Part shown: one piece after another, positions 9,950 to 21,699 of the stretch
Layout: the number at the start of each line of letters is the position of its first letter
Numbering within the stretch: the stretch's first letter is position 1
NCBI GenBank assembly: GCA_035048815.1
Contig: JAUCBN010000011.1
Coordinates: forward strand, 21,592,001 to 21,656,000
Origin: Abelmoschus esculentus
Lineage: Eukaryota > Streptophyta > Magnoliopsida > Malvales > Malvaceae
Length of the DNA stretch: 64,000 nt
Direction of reading: 5' to 3'
Made by a program: the position numbers and the translations under genes
Notes under the pieces: model-generated
Database searches by the model: none
Told to the model about the DNA's origin: nothing
The model's input: the letters and a program-made list of their open reading frames with translations, nothing else

Positions 9950-12900
9950 GGTATGTTCAGTTTGTTTTCTATACCTATAGTTGCTCTTGTGGACTCGGGG
10001 TCTACCCACTCGTATATCCGTAGTGGGATATCTCAGCAGTAGGGGTTACCAGCGGAGGATCTTGAGATAGGGTTCTGTGTGACAAGCCCTTTGGGTTTGG
10101 ATATATTGGTGGATAAGGTATATCGGAGGTGTCCGATCGAGGTGCAAGAGTCTATCTTCTCGGCCGATCTTGTGGTCTTATCGTTTCAGGAGTTCGACGC
10201 AATCCTAGGGATGGATTGGTTGTTCGAGCATGATGCAAGTTTGGGATATAGATCTAAGAGTTTGAAGTTACGAGTGGCTGATGTCTCTAATCTTGTAGTG
10301 AGAGGTGAGAGAAACCCGTGTTTACCAAATGTGGTATCAGCGTTGACAACTTAGAGGTTGATCCAGCAAGGTTGTGAGGCTTTCCTAGCTCACGTAGTGG
10401 ATGTGAGTGTTGGCAGCCCAGCTTTAGAGAACTTGAGGACAGTCTACGAGTATCCCGATGTTTTCCCAGAGGAGTTACCTGGTTTACCTCCCGATCGTGA
10501 GTTAGAGTTTCGTATAGAGGTGTTGCCTGGTACGGCACCGGTGTCCATCGCACCTTACCGTATGGCATCGACGGAGATGAGAGAGTTAAAATAGCAGATC
10601 CAGGAGTTACTTGGAGAGGTTTTATCTTACCGAGTATGTCACCGTGGAGAGCACCAGTTTTATTTGTTAAGAAGAAGGACGGATCGATGAGGATGTGCAT
10701 CGACTACCGTCATCTTAATAAGGTCACGATCAAGAATTGTTATCCTTTGCCTAGGATCAATGATCTTTTTGATCAGTTGAGGGGTGCCTGTGTGTTTTCT
10801 AAGATAGACCTGAGGTCAGGGTACTACTAGTTAAAGGTGGTGGATGAGGATGTCTAGAAGACCGCTTTTAGGACGTGGTACGGATACTATGAGTTTCTAG
10901 TGATGCCGTTTGGGCTCACTAATGCACCCGCAACTTTTATGGACTTGATGAACTGGATCTTTCAGCCGTACCTAGATCAATTTGTGGTTGTATTCATCGA
11001 TGACATCTTGGTGTATTCACGCTCAGAGGAGGAGCATGATTATCACTTTAGAGTGGTCCTTCAGGTGTTGAGGGATAGACGTCTTTACGCCAAGTTTAGT
11101 AACTGCGAGTTTTGGTTGTCAGAGGTAGCATTTCTTGGCCACATAGTTGCAGCGGATGGAATCCGAGTAGATCCACAGAAGATACAAGCTGTGGTGGAAT
11201 GGAAACCACCGAGGAATGTATCGGAAGTCCGTAGCTTTCTTGGACTTGCCGGATACTATAGGAGGTTCGTTAAGGGTTTTTCGATCATAGCGGCACCTTT
11301 GACCAAGTTGTTTCAAAAGGGTTTTTCGTTAAGGGTTTTTCGATCAAAAGGGAGTTCCGTTTGTGTGGAACGAGAGAAGACAACAGAGTTTTGTGCAGTT
11401 GAAAGCTTATCTGACAGAGTCACCGGTCTTGATGCAACCAGAACCGGGAAAAGATTATGTGGTGTTTAGTGATGCTTCCTTGAATGGGTTGGGTTGTATA
11501 CTTATACAAGAGGGTAAGGTGGTTGTTTACGCCTCGAGGCAGTTAAAACCCCATGAGAGGAACTATCCTACACATGATCTTGAGCTTACAGCAGTTATCT
11601 TCGCTTTGAAGATATGGAGGCATTATCTTTATAGGGAGAAATGCTACATCTACACCGACCACAAGAGTTTAAAGTATCTGCTTACCCAAAAAGAGTTAAA
11701 TATGAGACAACGACGGTGGATAGAGTTGTTAAAAGACTATGACTGTGTCATAGAGTATCATCCGGGCAAGGCAAATATGGTCGTTGATGCTTTGAGTAGG
11801 AAGTACATATCGGATTTGAGAGCTTTGTTTGCTCGGTTGAGGATGACCAATGGCAGAGGTCTTTTGGCTGAGTTGTGTGTAGAGCCCACGCTTGTTCAGG
11901 AGATAAAGAGAGCATAGGTGTTGAACGAGGAGTTGGTAGCTCAGTTAGAGGCTGTTTAGAGAGGTGAATCGTCAGACTTTGAAGTACAAGATGGTGGTTT
12001 CTTGTATTTTTAGGATCGGTTGTGTGTTCCCGCCTTGGAGGATCTGAGGGATCGTATCTTGAGGGAAGCTCACTGTAGTCTGTTTTCTGTTCATTCGGGT
12101 AGTAACAAGATGTACGAGGATCTTCTTCCTTTCTTTTGGTGGTTGTGCATGAAGAGAGATGTGTCAGAGTTTGTGACAAGGTGTTTGACATATCAGCAAG
12201 TGAAAGCGAAACACCAGGTTCCTTCAGGTTTGCTTCAACCTATCCAGATTCCATAGTGGAAGTGAGATCGTGTGACCATGAACTTTGTCACTGGGTTACC
12301 GATGACGTTGAGGAAGCATGATGCTATATGGGTCATAGTTGACCAGTTGACCAAGTCAGCCCACTTCTTACCTGTGAGGATGAACTTCAGTTTGCTAAAG
12401 TTGGCTCAGTTGAACATCAAGGAGATCGTGAGGTTGCATAGTGTACCTTCATCGATCATATCGGATAGGGATCTGAGGTTCACAGCGAGGTTGTGGAGGT
12501 CTATCCACGAGGCTCTAGACACCAAGTTACACTCCAGTACAGCTTTTCATCCTCAGACCGACGGACAGTCTGAGAGAGTTATCCAGATCTTGGAGGATAT
12601 GCTTCGGTGTTGTGCGGTAGACTTTGCTCGTAGTTGGGAGGAGCAGTTACCGTTGGTAGAGTTTGCTTACAACAACAGTTATTAGTCGAGCATCAGGATG
12701 GCTCCTTTTGAGGCCTTGTACGGGCGCAGGTGTAGGACACCTTTGTGTTGGATAGAGCTCAATGAGAGAAAGATAGTGGGTTCGGAACTTGTTAAGGAAA
12801 CTGAGGAGAAAGTTTAGATTATCAAGGAAAGGTTACAAGGAGCTTTTGATAGACATAAGGCTTATGCGGATAAGAAGCGTAAGCACATTGAGTATGAGCT

Positions 12901-13318
12901 TGGTGAGAAAGTGTTTTTTAAGGTGTCTCCATGGAAGGGTATCATCCAGTTTGGTCGTAAAGGAAAGTTGAGCCCAAGGTATATCGGGCCTTATGAGGTT
13001 CTTTAGAGGGTTGGACAGGTAGCTTACAGGTTAACTCTACCTCCAGAGTTGGCACATATACACGATGTGTTCCACATGTCTATGTTGAGACGTTACCATT
13101 CTGATCCCTCACATGTGGTTCAGTTTGAGGAAATCGAAGTCAATACGGATTTGACTTACGAGGAAAGGCACATCGGAATCGTGAATAGAGGAGTCAAGAA
13201 GCTTAGGAACAAGTGCATACCTTTGGTAAAAGTTTTGTGGAGGAACCATGGAATCAAAGAGGCCACACGGAAAGCGGAGAAGGACATGAGAGCTCAGTAT
13301 CCTCATCTCTTATTGTAG
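9950..13318 (+). pseudogene. pol of inner Tekay-like element: protease, RT, RNase H, integrase, chromodomain, broken
   Basis: In order: aspartic protease with DSGSTHSYI (about 9992-10018); RT with FVKKKDGSMRMCIDYRHLNK (about 10660-10720), MPFGLTNAPATF (10903-10938) and the catalytic FIDD (about 10996); RNase H beginning FSDASLNGLGC (about 11464) with YTDHKSLKYLL (11650-11682); integrase zinc region (about 12076-12210), whose last Cys is replaced by Tyr (CLTYQQ); catalytic core with MNFVTGLP (12275-12298), where the first acidic residue is Asn instead of Asp, ISDRD (about 12460) and HPQTDGQSER (about 12550-12578); and a chromodomain (about 13155-13318). At least ten TAG stops interrupt it, and a 31-bp insertion at 11322-11352 shifts the frame. 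Confidence 0.93.
11322..11352 (+). other. 31-bp templated insertion causing a frameshift
   Basis: The octamer CAAAAGGG is present once before (11314-11321) and once at the end of the insert (11345-11352). The insert carries a 22-bp exact copy (11325-11346) of the sequence at 11266-11287, just upstream. Because 31 is not a multiple of three, the RNase H frame is displaced relative to RT. Confidence 0.9.
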
Positions 13319-13359
13319 GTAAATTTCGAGGACGAAATTTTCTTTTAGGAGGGGAGAGT

Positions 13360-15473
13360 TGTAACAATCCGAATTCAGATCCGAGGGTCGGGTTAAACCG
13401 AGATGTTTGGCCTTGGTTTTGGTCATCGGGTTTTATGGTTTGGGGCCTGTTGGGCCTTTGGCTTGTTGGGCTTGTGAGTTGTAGGTGAGGGAACTTTGGT
13501 AAATGCCTTTTTAGATGACAAAGAGGGGTATAAGGGAGTTAATTCCTCCTACAGAGTGAGCTCATCTCCACCTTTTTTTTTCATCTTCTTCATCTTTATA
13601 GCAAGGTAAAGGAGAACAAAAAGGTGAGGTTTTTATCGGTTTGGTGAAGGATCTATTTTTTGGCTAGGAAGGAAGATTGTAGGGCTTCCAAGGATCTACA
13701 AAACAAGTTAGGGATGAGCTAGTTTAGTGGAGAGAAGGGTTTTATGGGGGTTTTAACTTGAGCTCAGGAATGAATTTTTAGGGGCTTAAATCTATACTTT
13801 TTTAGTGTTTTAAGCTTCTAAAATCTTTCCCAAAGTGTGCCTAATCCATTCTTCATCTTTCTCTTATAGAGAAAGAGGCTTGTGAACCATCATCTAGCTT
13901 TGGGAGGGGGAAAGCTTGAAGAGGTGTGGAGCTCGTGTTTGTTGTTGTGTTTGCTTGAGGTTGTTACTCCCAACTCTTTCTTCATCATCCCTTCATGGTA
14001 GAATGCATAGCATATAGAAAAATCATGTATGTGTGTTGTCTTGCTTGGTTTGCTTGAAAATGGGTCATTAATGGTGAAATCCGAGAGTATCTATAAACTG
14101 GTTGGAAATTGATGTTAAAACATCCTAAATACACTTAGAAATGGGTAAGAGAACTTTGGAATCGTTTAGGTGAGGTTTGGGGACGAAACTCTAGAATTTC
14201 TAAGTGCAGACTCGTTCTTCATGCAGGGGGTATCGATACTCGGGCTACTTGTATCGATACCCATGAGTATGGTTAGGCTTATCGATCAGGGGTATCGAAC
14301 TAGGTTCTCCCCTTTTGTTGACTTTTGAAGTTAGTCAACGGTATCGATATTGGAATCGATACGTAGGTGTTCGATACCCTCTTTGGGTGGGTATCAATAC
14401 AGGGTGTTTCGATACCCTACCTAAGGGTATCGATATCCCTGTGTATTTTGGTCAAGATGATAGATTTTTGGGGCTCGATGGTTCTTAGTAAATAATTACT
14501 TTAATCTAAAAGCTACAAAACGAATTATCGAACTAAGATTGATGTTATAACTCCGAAGGACTAATTGAGATAATCATAAACAACTTGTTATGATAAGATC
14601 CTAGGCGGATCGTTCGTGTGGTTTGAGTCCTTTGTGTTGGAAATCCGGATATCCATAAGTGTTGCAACACGTTGAAGGTTATCCGATGTAACATCCCGGA
14701 TGATGATTTGATGACTATCCCGAGTGTAGGATCCCGATGTTGTGTGGACGCGGGCCTCATTCGAAGATACTTGATGTGATATTCCGAGTATGGGATTTGG
14801 AGGATCCCGATGCTGTGTGGACGCAGGCCTCATCCTTGAGTATGGGATCCCGATGCTGTGTGGACGCGGACCCTACTCGTAGTGTAGGATCCCGATGCTG
14901 TGTGGACGCAAGCCTCACTACCTTGTGTGTTTTGATTGATTTGTATATGCTGTGTGCGATAATATACATCTCATTTATGCCACGTGATAGGCAAGCATGC
15001 TAGACCATCATACCATGTATGTGATTTATATGCCATGTTTTTCTGCTTTGATATCCATGATGTTGGCCGAGTTTGACGTATCCACTGAGCTTGTGTGGCT
15101 CAGCGTTCGAAATTTGTTTTCGTGTGTAGGTTAGGTGAAGCGGGTTTCGTGGAGCACTATCAAAGTTTGGACTTTCAGCATCGACCGATTTGTTAGAGTA
15201 CAGTTATTAGATATAGTGAGCATAGTACTATGTTAAACCCTATTTGTAATTTGTAACTCTGTTATTTTTAATTGGGTCAAATGTTTTTAAATGTTCTGTA
15301 ATAATTTTGGAGCTCCGATTCTTTAAACTATTTTGGGCTTATGTTTTAACTCGTTTTGAATTTTATGAATTAAGTTGGACTTGGATTTGGTTACTTGTTG
15401 GACTTTTAAAGAAAATTTTGAGATACGGGTTTTGGGTCGGAGGCCCAATGTGATATCCGGGTCGGGTGTTATA
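13360..15473 (+). repeat. 3' LTR of inner Tekay-like element
   Basis: 2114 bp, starting TGTAACAATCC directly after the purine-rich tract AGGAGGGGAGAG and ending GGTGTTATA (terminal CA changed to TA). It aligns throughout with 6333-8542 at high identity, apart from two deletions. The hairpin array here has four units instead of five. Confidence 0.92.
14721..14921 (+). repeat. Hairpin array in 3' LTR, four units, one chimeric
   Basis: Stems are CGAGTG/CATTCG (14721-14726, 14758-14763), GGATT.../CATCC (14793-14797, 14831-14835), GAGTA/TACTC (14838-14842, 14874-14878) and GTAGTG/CACTAC (14879-14884, 14916-14921). The second unit combines the left arm of unit 2 with the right arm of unit 3 of the 5' LTR, as expected from deletion of one repeat unit. 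Four of its five pairs survive. Confidence 0.85.
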
Positions 15474-15509
15474 AACCTGACACTCAGATCCGAAATCTGG
15501 ATTGTTACA

Positions 15510-17900
15510 ACTCTCTCATCCTTAAAAAAAAATTTGTCCTCGAAATTTATCTGACAAGAAGAGATGCAAACAAAAGACTCTTATGTCATCCACAACATTC
15601 CACGTTGATTCTTCGATCCCGTGATTCCTCCACAACATTATCACCCAACAACATAATCTTGTTCCAAAGCTCTTTTACTCCCTGGTCTACAACTCTGATA
15701 GGTCATTCCTCGAAAGTCAAATTTGTTTTGACTTCGATTTCCTCAAGGTGAACAATGTATGTTTGTAACCTTCCCTTGATTATCTACACTTCTCCTCGGT
15801 TTGTTTAACAAGCTTAGAACCCACTATCCTTCTTACTAAACTCGGTCTATCCTAAAGGTGTCCTATACCTATACCCGTAACAAGCTTCAAAAAGAGTCAT
15901 ATTGATACTTGATTGATAATTGTTGTTGTAAGCAAACTCCATAAACAGTAATTGGTCTTCCGAACTCCAAACGAAGTTCGCAACACAACACTGGAGTATA
16001 TCCTCTAAGATCTGAATAACTCTCTTAGATTGTCTATCGGTCTAGGGGTGAAAAGATATACTTAAGTACAACTTGATATCCAAAACTTCATTAACGGACT
16101 TCCACAACCTTACTACGAAACTCGGATCCCTATCCGATATGATTGACGATGGTACACCATGCAACCATACTATCTCTTTGATGTACAATCATTCTAGCTC
16201 TTCCAAAATGAAGTCCATCCTTACTAGTAAAATGTGAGTTGACTTAGTTAACCAGTCAATAATGACCCACACAACATCTTGTTTCCTCAACGTCATTAGT
16301 AACCCAGTGACAAAGTCTATGGTTACTTGATCTCACTTCCATTGTGGAAATCCGGATTGACTGAAGCAAACCTGAAGGAACCCAATGTTCTATCAAACAT
16401 CTTATCACAAACTCAGAAACATCTATTCTTAAACACGACCACTTAAAGAAAGAAAAATGATCCTGATACATCTTGTTACTGACCGGATGTATAGAAAACG
16501 GGATATAGAGAGCTTCCCTTAGGATACGATCTCTTAGATCCTCTAAAGAAAATACATATAATGACCTTGGAAGTAAAAGAATCCATCATCCCGTACCTCA
16601 AAATATGACATCTTGCCTCTCTGAACTTCTTCCAACTGAGCTACCAACTTCTCTTCAATCCTCGTCCTCTCTTAACTCTTGTACTAGCATGGGTTTCGCA
16701 TGCAACCCTTTCAAAAAACCTCCATCCTCGATCATCCTCAACCAAGCAACATAGATCTCAAGTGTGGCATGGACTTTCGACTCAAAGCATCGGCGACTAC
16801 ATTCTCCTTACTAGGATGATATTCTATGATGCAGTCATAGTCTTCTAACAACTTTATCCACTGTCGTTGTCACAGATTCAACTCTTTATGAGAACACAAT
16901 AACATATTAACAAACTGTTATCAAACTCTCCAAGCCTAGACTCTCAACCCTTACATCTACCACATGAGCTAAGAAAGCCTTACAACCTTATCTGATCAAC
17001 TGTTGAGATAACAACGCTGACATCATATTCAGTAAACATAGGTTTCTCTTTCCTCACAACACCTACTTGGATCCATCCGCAATATAAAACTTCAACTCTT
17101 AGATCTACACCTCAAACTCACTTCATTTTCGAACATTCAGTCTATCCCAAGGATTGCATCAAACTCTTGAAACGTCAAGACTATAAGCTCGGCCAAAAAG
17201 ATTGACCCTTACACCTCTATCGGACACCTTCGCTACACCTTAACTACCCACACATCTAAACCCTACGGACTTGTTACACGAACTCTTACTTCTAGATTCC
17301 CAATTATCTACCCTCAAAATTGAGGTATCCCGCAATGGACATACGAGTGGGTAGACCCCAAGTCTACAAGAGAACTTATAGAAATCGAAAACAAGATAAA
17401 CATACCTGAGACAACATCTGTAGCTGCATATTCCTTTTATGCCCTCCCCACAAACTGTCTAACTGGTGCTCTAGTTGTAGACTGAATGGTGCCTCCCACA
17501 GTATGGCTAGCTCTATCACGCAATATTTCTCGACCCCTCTAAGCCTGAAACTCAATCATTTAAGTCTGACTTGGTGATGACATCACTACCTCAGGATAAT
17601 CCTTCACAAGGTGACTTAGTGACCTACACTGGTAATAAACTTTGCACTACCTCAACACTTACCCATGTGGCCTCCATCATATTGATTGCAAATTGCTGCA
17701 CTGACACTCCTTTGTGAACCTTCTAGGCTTTTAACAAAAAGACACAGATTGCCTCAAACGCCCCATAAATTTCGATCTTCGGCCCGATATCAAACCTTGG
17801 TTTGAAGCTCCTTTGTCTCAACGATTTTTACTCATACCGGAGTGAGACTGGGAGTTACTATGATTGATCCCACCTGAACCTACTAGGCCAACAAATGGCA
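15510..17900 (-). pseudogene. Degraded pol of the outer Tekay-like element
   Basis: On the minus strand, integrase fragments run from about 16700 to 15900; for example 16471-16256 encodes DVSEFVIRCL and a GLLQSI segment, parallel to the inner element's integrase. An RNase H tail ending in a DYD...EYHP-like stretch lies near 16870-16780. At about 16930 the reading jumps straight from the gag-pol spacer (AFLAHVVDV) to the end of RNase H, so the RT is missing. A protease piece lies near 17300-17400. Numerous stops. Confidence 0.75.
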
Positions 17901-18583
17901 AAGGACAAACCTTATACTTGCTCTAAGGACTTAGTAGTGGCAGTAAACTCTGAAACACTTTAGGTGGTGCAACAGTGAGATAAGTTTGGATCTTCTTCCT
18001 CATACCTTCTAGAAACCTCTTACACCTCATCTTCTCTATTGTAACCAACTCCAGGGTATATCGGCTTAACTGCATAAATTTTTGCTCATAAGAAAAGACT
18101 GATCGATCCCCCTGAACTAGATGGGTGAACCGCTCCCCCAAGGTATAGATGTGAGTCTCATCTATATACTTCCTCTCGAATTCCTTGAGGAAGTCGTACC
18201 ATGTAGGATATTTGGGATACCATCTAAGCTCTACGGTTTCTCACCACTCTCGTGCATTGCCCTTCAGAAACGACAAAACACACGATAACTTGTCTTCTGA
18301 CCATAACCTTATCTGCCTCATGATTTATCGAGTATCATACAACCACTGATCCACTTGTATGGGATTGTTTTTCCCCGTTCCATGGAAGTCCACCACTACT
18401 TGTCTACGTACCCTGTCCATCGGTGCTTCTTGAGGCATAGAAGATGGCTTTGGTATTGCCCTCACGATCTGGTGCAAGGTCCGACTTAACTGTAAGAAGT
18501 AGTCGACCCATTGACCAACTACATCATCCGACGATACCTCCATATTAGGCACATACTCATTTTCATAGTCTCCTTACAAAGAA
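17900..18583 (-). pseudogene. gag of the outer Tekay-like element, broken
   Basis: The minus-strand reading gives YENEYVPN, VSSDDVVGQW, RAIPKPSSMPQEAPMDR, GERFTHLVQGDRSVFSYEQK and TIEKMRCKRFLEGMRKKIQT. It is collinear with the gag at 8688-9420 of the inner element, showing the two belong to one broad family. It is interrupted by stops near 18322 and 18142 and by the MITE at 18592, which lies within its N-terminal part. Confidence 0.85.
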
Positions 18584-18591
18584 CCACAACT

Positions 18592-19111
18592 TAGGGGTGA
18601 GCAAAACTTGATTCGATTCGAAAAAATAGAATAACTCGATTCAACTCGAGGTAAAAATACTCGACTCGTTTTAACTCGACTCAAAATTTCATAGACTCGA
18701 CTTAACTCAAAAAAATTCAAATAAAGTTCGAGCGGTAAAATGGAAATTCGAATAACTCAAATAACTCGATTTTTTTGTAATTAAAGGATTAATTTTTAAG
18801 TTTGGGACGAGTCTACCAATTTTTTATGATATATATACATTGATATAAAAATATAAAGAAATATTGTTACATATGAATATATATATATCTTATATGATTA
18901 GAGAAAGTCGTTTAAATTGGAATCAAATCATACTATAACATGATAAATAGTTGCGATTAAATATTTATAGGAACTCGAAAACTCGATTCGATTCTACTTG
19001 ACTCGAACCGAAAAAATTTCAAATAAAATTTAAGTTGTAAAATATGACTCGTCAACTCGAATAACTCAAAATTTTTTGACTCAACTCGACTCGATCGAAT
19101 ACTCACCCCTA
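18592..19111. mobile_element. hAT-type MITE with 8-bp target duplication
   Basis: 520 bp bounded by inverted termini TAGGGGTGAG and CTCACCCCTA and flanked by a perfect 8-bp direct duplication CCACAACT (18584-18591 and 19112-19119). The interior is non-coding and made of repeated ACTCGA/TCGAAT-like words near both ends with an AT-rich centre. An 8-bp duplication is the hallmark of the hAT superfamily. It inserted into the gag region of the outer element. Confidence 0.93.
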
Positions 19112-19300
19112 CCACAACTTTCCTCGTCAATTCTACCTCCTCTTGGCATTTTCCTTACTATACAATAAACAGGCGAGGTTACACCATCGAAAATCTTAGC
19201 TTTAAGCAAGTACGACATCGACTCATGGGCATGTACTTGTTTGACACCTATATACCATATTAGATTCCCTTAGGAACATCCTAGAACCGACTAAACCTAA

Positions 19301-19312
19301 GCTCTGATACCA
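19301..19312 (-). promoter_or_regulatory. Primer-binding site of the outer element
   Basis: The minus strand reads TGGTATCAGAGC, the exact initiator-methionine tRNA complement, separated by a few bases from the 5' LTR whose inner end is at 19318. Confidence 0.9.
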
Positions 19313-19867
19313 CTAAATGTAACATCCTCGACCTGTGTCACATTGGGACTTCGGCCCAAAACCTATTTTTCAAAATTTTTGTTTTTAAAGCCCAAATGAC
19401 AAGTTCAAAATCAAAAACATAAAAATTTTATTTAAAGCAAATCCATTTCAAATATATAAATTGAAGTAATTTAAATAATTAGAGTTCCAAAATAGTTATA
19501 GACAACTTAAAGCATTTGACCCTATTTAAATGAGAGTTATAACACATATAGATTCTACAAGCACATTGCCCAAATACATCAAATATTTGTACTCTGATAC
19601 TAAGACAATGATGAAATCCCAACCAGGATAGTGTTCCTTCAGTTTTGACTTCACCTAACCTACATACGAAAACATATTTCAAAACGTTGAGCTACAAAAG
19701 CTTAGTGGGTACACCGCTACTTGACCAACATCGTACATATCATGAATAAAGCAATGCAATACATGTAATATCATGAGTGATAAGATGACGCTACCATAAT
19801 CACCTAAACTCATGGCATAAATGAATGTATAATATCACACACATCATATGCATATCAACCAAAACCA

Positions 19868-20110
19868 CAAAGTAGTGAGGTATGCGCCCATACAGCATCG
19901 GGATCCTCCACTACGAGTGAGGCTCGTGTCTATATAGCAGTTGGATCCTACACTCTGAGTGAGGCTTGGGTCTATGCAATATCGGGATCCTATACTTAGT
20001 TATTGAGTCCAATGTACAGACAACATTGGCATCCTCCAATCCCATGCTTGAAATACCCCATTGAGCATCTTTGAATGAGGCTCGCGTCCATATAGTATCG
20101 GGATCCTCTA
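19868..20110 (-). repeat. Hairpin array in the outer 5' LTR
   Basis: Units with the shared core CAGCATCGGGATCC and pairing arms: GTAGTG with CACTAC (about 19872-19914), then GAGTG with CACTC (about 19915-19957). Further units to about 20110 are partly decayed. The order of arms parallels the other Tekay-like LTRs in this window. Confidence 0.7.
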
Positions 20111-20476
20111 TTCAGAATAATCTTCAATACATCACTCAAAATATTACATCGAATGACCTTCTTTGTGTTGCAACACTATTTTACGTATCCAGATTCCCAC
20201 CACACACGGGTTTATCCTAAGCTAAGAAACCTATCAGCACACAACAAGTTTTTAGCTATCATAAAGCATTAAACCATCAAGGACCCCTATGATTTCTACC
20301 ATTCAATTCAATCAATTCAGCTTATCAACTCTTTAGTACAATTATTCACATACGGGGTTTAATTTATCAGTTTCTCGATTATATTAATTATTTTACACCA
20401 TAAGAAACCCTTAGAAACTATTATCATGAAATATAGAGCCCTCAAACTAAAATGACTAATTATTTAGATAGATTGT

Positions 20477-21699
20477 TGTTGTGTGTTTTAAGTACTTCGC
20501 AATTGCGTGCAAGTGTACACGTTCAAGGTATAGTATAAAAAGTATCATATCCACAGAGATTGGTGCGCCTTTTAGGATCTAATTTCTTGCACTGAAATGA
20601 AAAAAAAACAAGTTGATTAGAGAATCGTTTTGAAATAAAATTAAATGAAAAATAAACAAGTAAAGTAATTGAGATAATCGATAAGAGAAATGAGGTTGGG
20701 TTATTCCGAATTATGGAATGACTATCGAATAATTTTTTCTTCGTAAGTGGGTGCTCGCACCACTCAACTCGTTCCGATAATTGGGCTCAGTCGGATTGCT
20801 AGTTTGTTCTTCGAATTGTCAGTTCTCGAATGCTTGGGCAATTGCGATGAGGGAACTACTTAGGCAAGTTGAGCAACTATCCTTAAGGTTCGGTAAAGTA
20901 TTGCTTCTATTAGCCGTTAAAATCCTGCACTTATCCTTAAGCCGGATTAGTTCTTTTTCACTTGGATCGAACCATACCTATTCGTTTTGTGAATCCAATT
21001 CTCCCGAATCTGGATAAATGAGTCGTTTATCGAGTTCCTTTCTCAATTCTCTTACAAACAATTTAAGTACCAAGAATAGACAAACCTTAATTAAGAACAC
21101 TCACACACTTAGATAGAAATTAAACTAAATCAATCCATAACATAGAATAACCCAAGCCAACTTTAAATTAGTTCATAGCTGGGAAAAAATATCCAACAAT
21201 TAATCCTCTCATCACTCGAATAAAACAAGAGAATAAAGATGAAAAAGACGATGACTCATTGCTTCCTTTCTCTCGATTGCTCAATCTAGACTCCTCTTTG
21301 CTTTGGACGACATCTCCCTTTTAAATAGGATTTTTCTTGGTCAAATTATCTGATAAGAATTAATTTGATAAAAAGATAAATTATCCCTTTAGAGACTTCA
21401 AATTAATTAAAATATTTATCTCCTTATCAAGTCCAATCTCCTAGAATCTCTCCATGTCTTTTGAAATCAACTCTATCTCCTTGTGATTCCTTCCCACTTA
21501 GCATCAAATCCTACAAATAAGGAAACACACAACTACAATATTTTTCCATGCAATTTAACCAAAATATAAATTAAATATAACAATTAAAGAAATTATGTAA
21601 ATATACATGAATGACTAATTATGTAATTAATATTATGCTTAATTATAACAATAATAAGAGTAAAAAATTAATAAAAATAATACTTTTGGACACTCAACA
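20477..21699. mobile_element. Solo LTR, family S1 (copy 1)
   Basis: 1223 bp starting TGTTGTG and ending TCAACA, flanked by a perfect 5-bp target duplication ATTGT (20472-20476, 21700-21704). It contains the landmark GCAAGTGTACACG near the start, a CCACAGAGATTGG segment, and a GGGCTCAGTCGGATTGC segment shared with the copies at 41510-42790 and 59130-60565. No primer-binding site, internal domain or second LTR is present, so it is a solo LTR from intra-element recombination. Confidence 0.88.

Larger units (their letters stand above)
6333..15473 (+). mobile_element. Full-length Tekay(Del)-like chromovirus, nested in the outer element
   Basis: A complete Ty3/gypsy structure: 5' LTR 6333-8542, primer-binding site 8548-8559, gag, protease, RT, RNase H, integrase, a C-terminal chromodomain, a polypurine tract at about 13347-13358 and 3' LTR 13360-15473. 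Flanks AACCA (6328-6332) and AACCT (15474-15478) are a near-perfect 5-bp target duplication. It interrupts the 3' LTR of the minus-strand element. Domain order (integrase after RNase H) and the chromodomain at the C-terminus place it among chromoviruses, and the segment IPLVKVLWRNHG is typical of the Tekay/Del group. It is not autonomous: many in-frame stops, one frameshifting insertion and a changed integrase catalytic residue. Confidence 0.92.

Noticed and set aside
10287..10700. 137-codon minus-strand frame across the RT region
   Set aside because: Antisense shadow of the Tekay-like pol frame, with no matching motif. The same holds for 11748-12191 and other antisense frames in the elements.
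19301..19312. Possible tRNA gene suggested by tRNA-like sequence
   Set aside because: Only the 12-base primer-binding complement is present, with no cloverleaf; it belongs to the retrotransposon. The same was concluded for 8548-8559 and 26348-26362.
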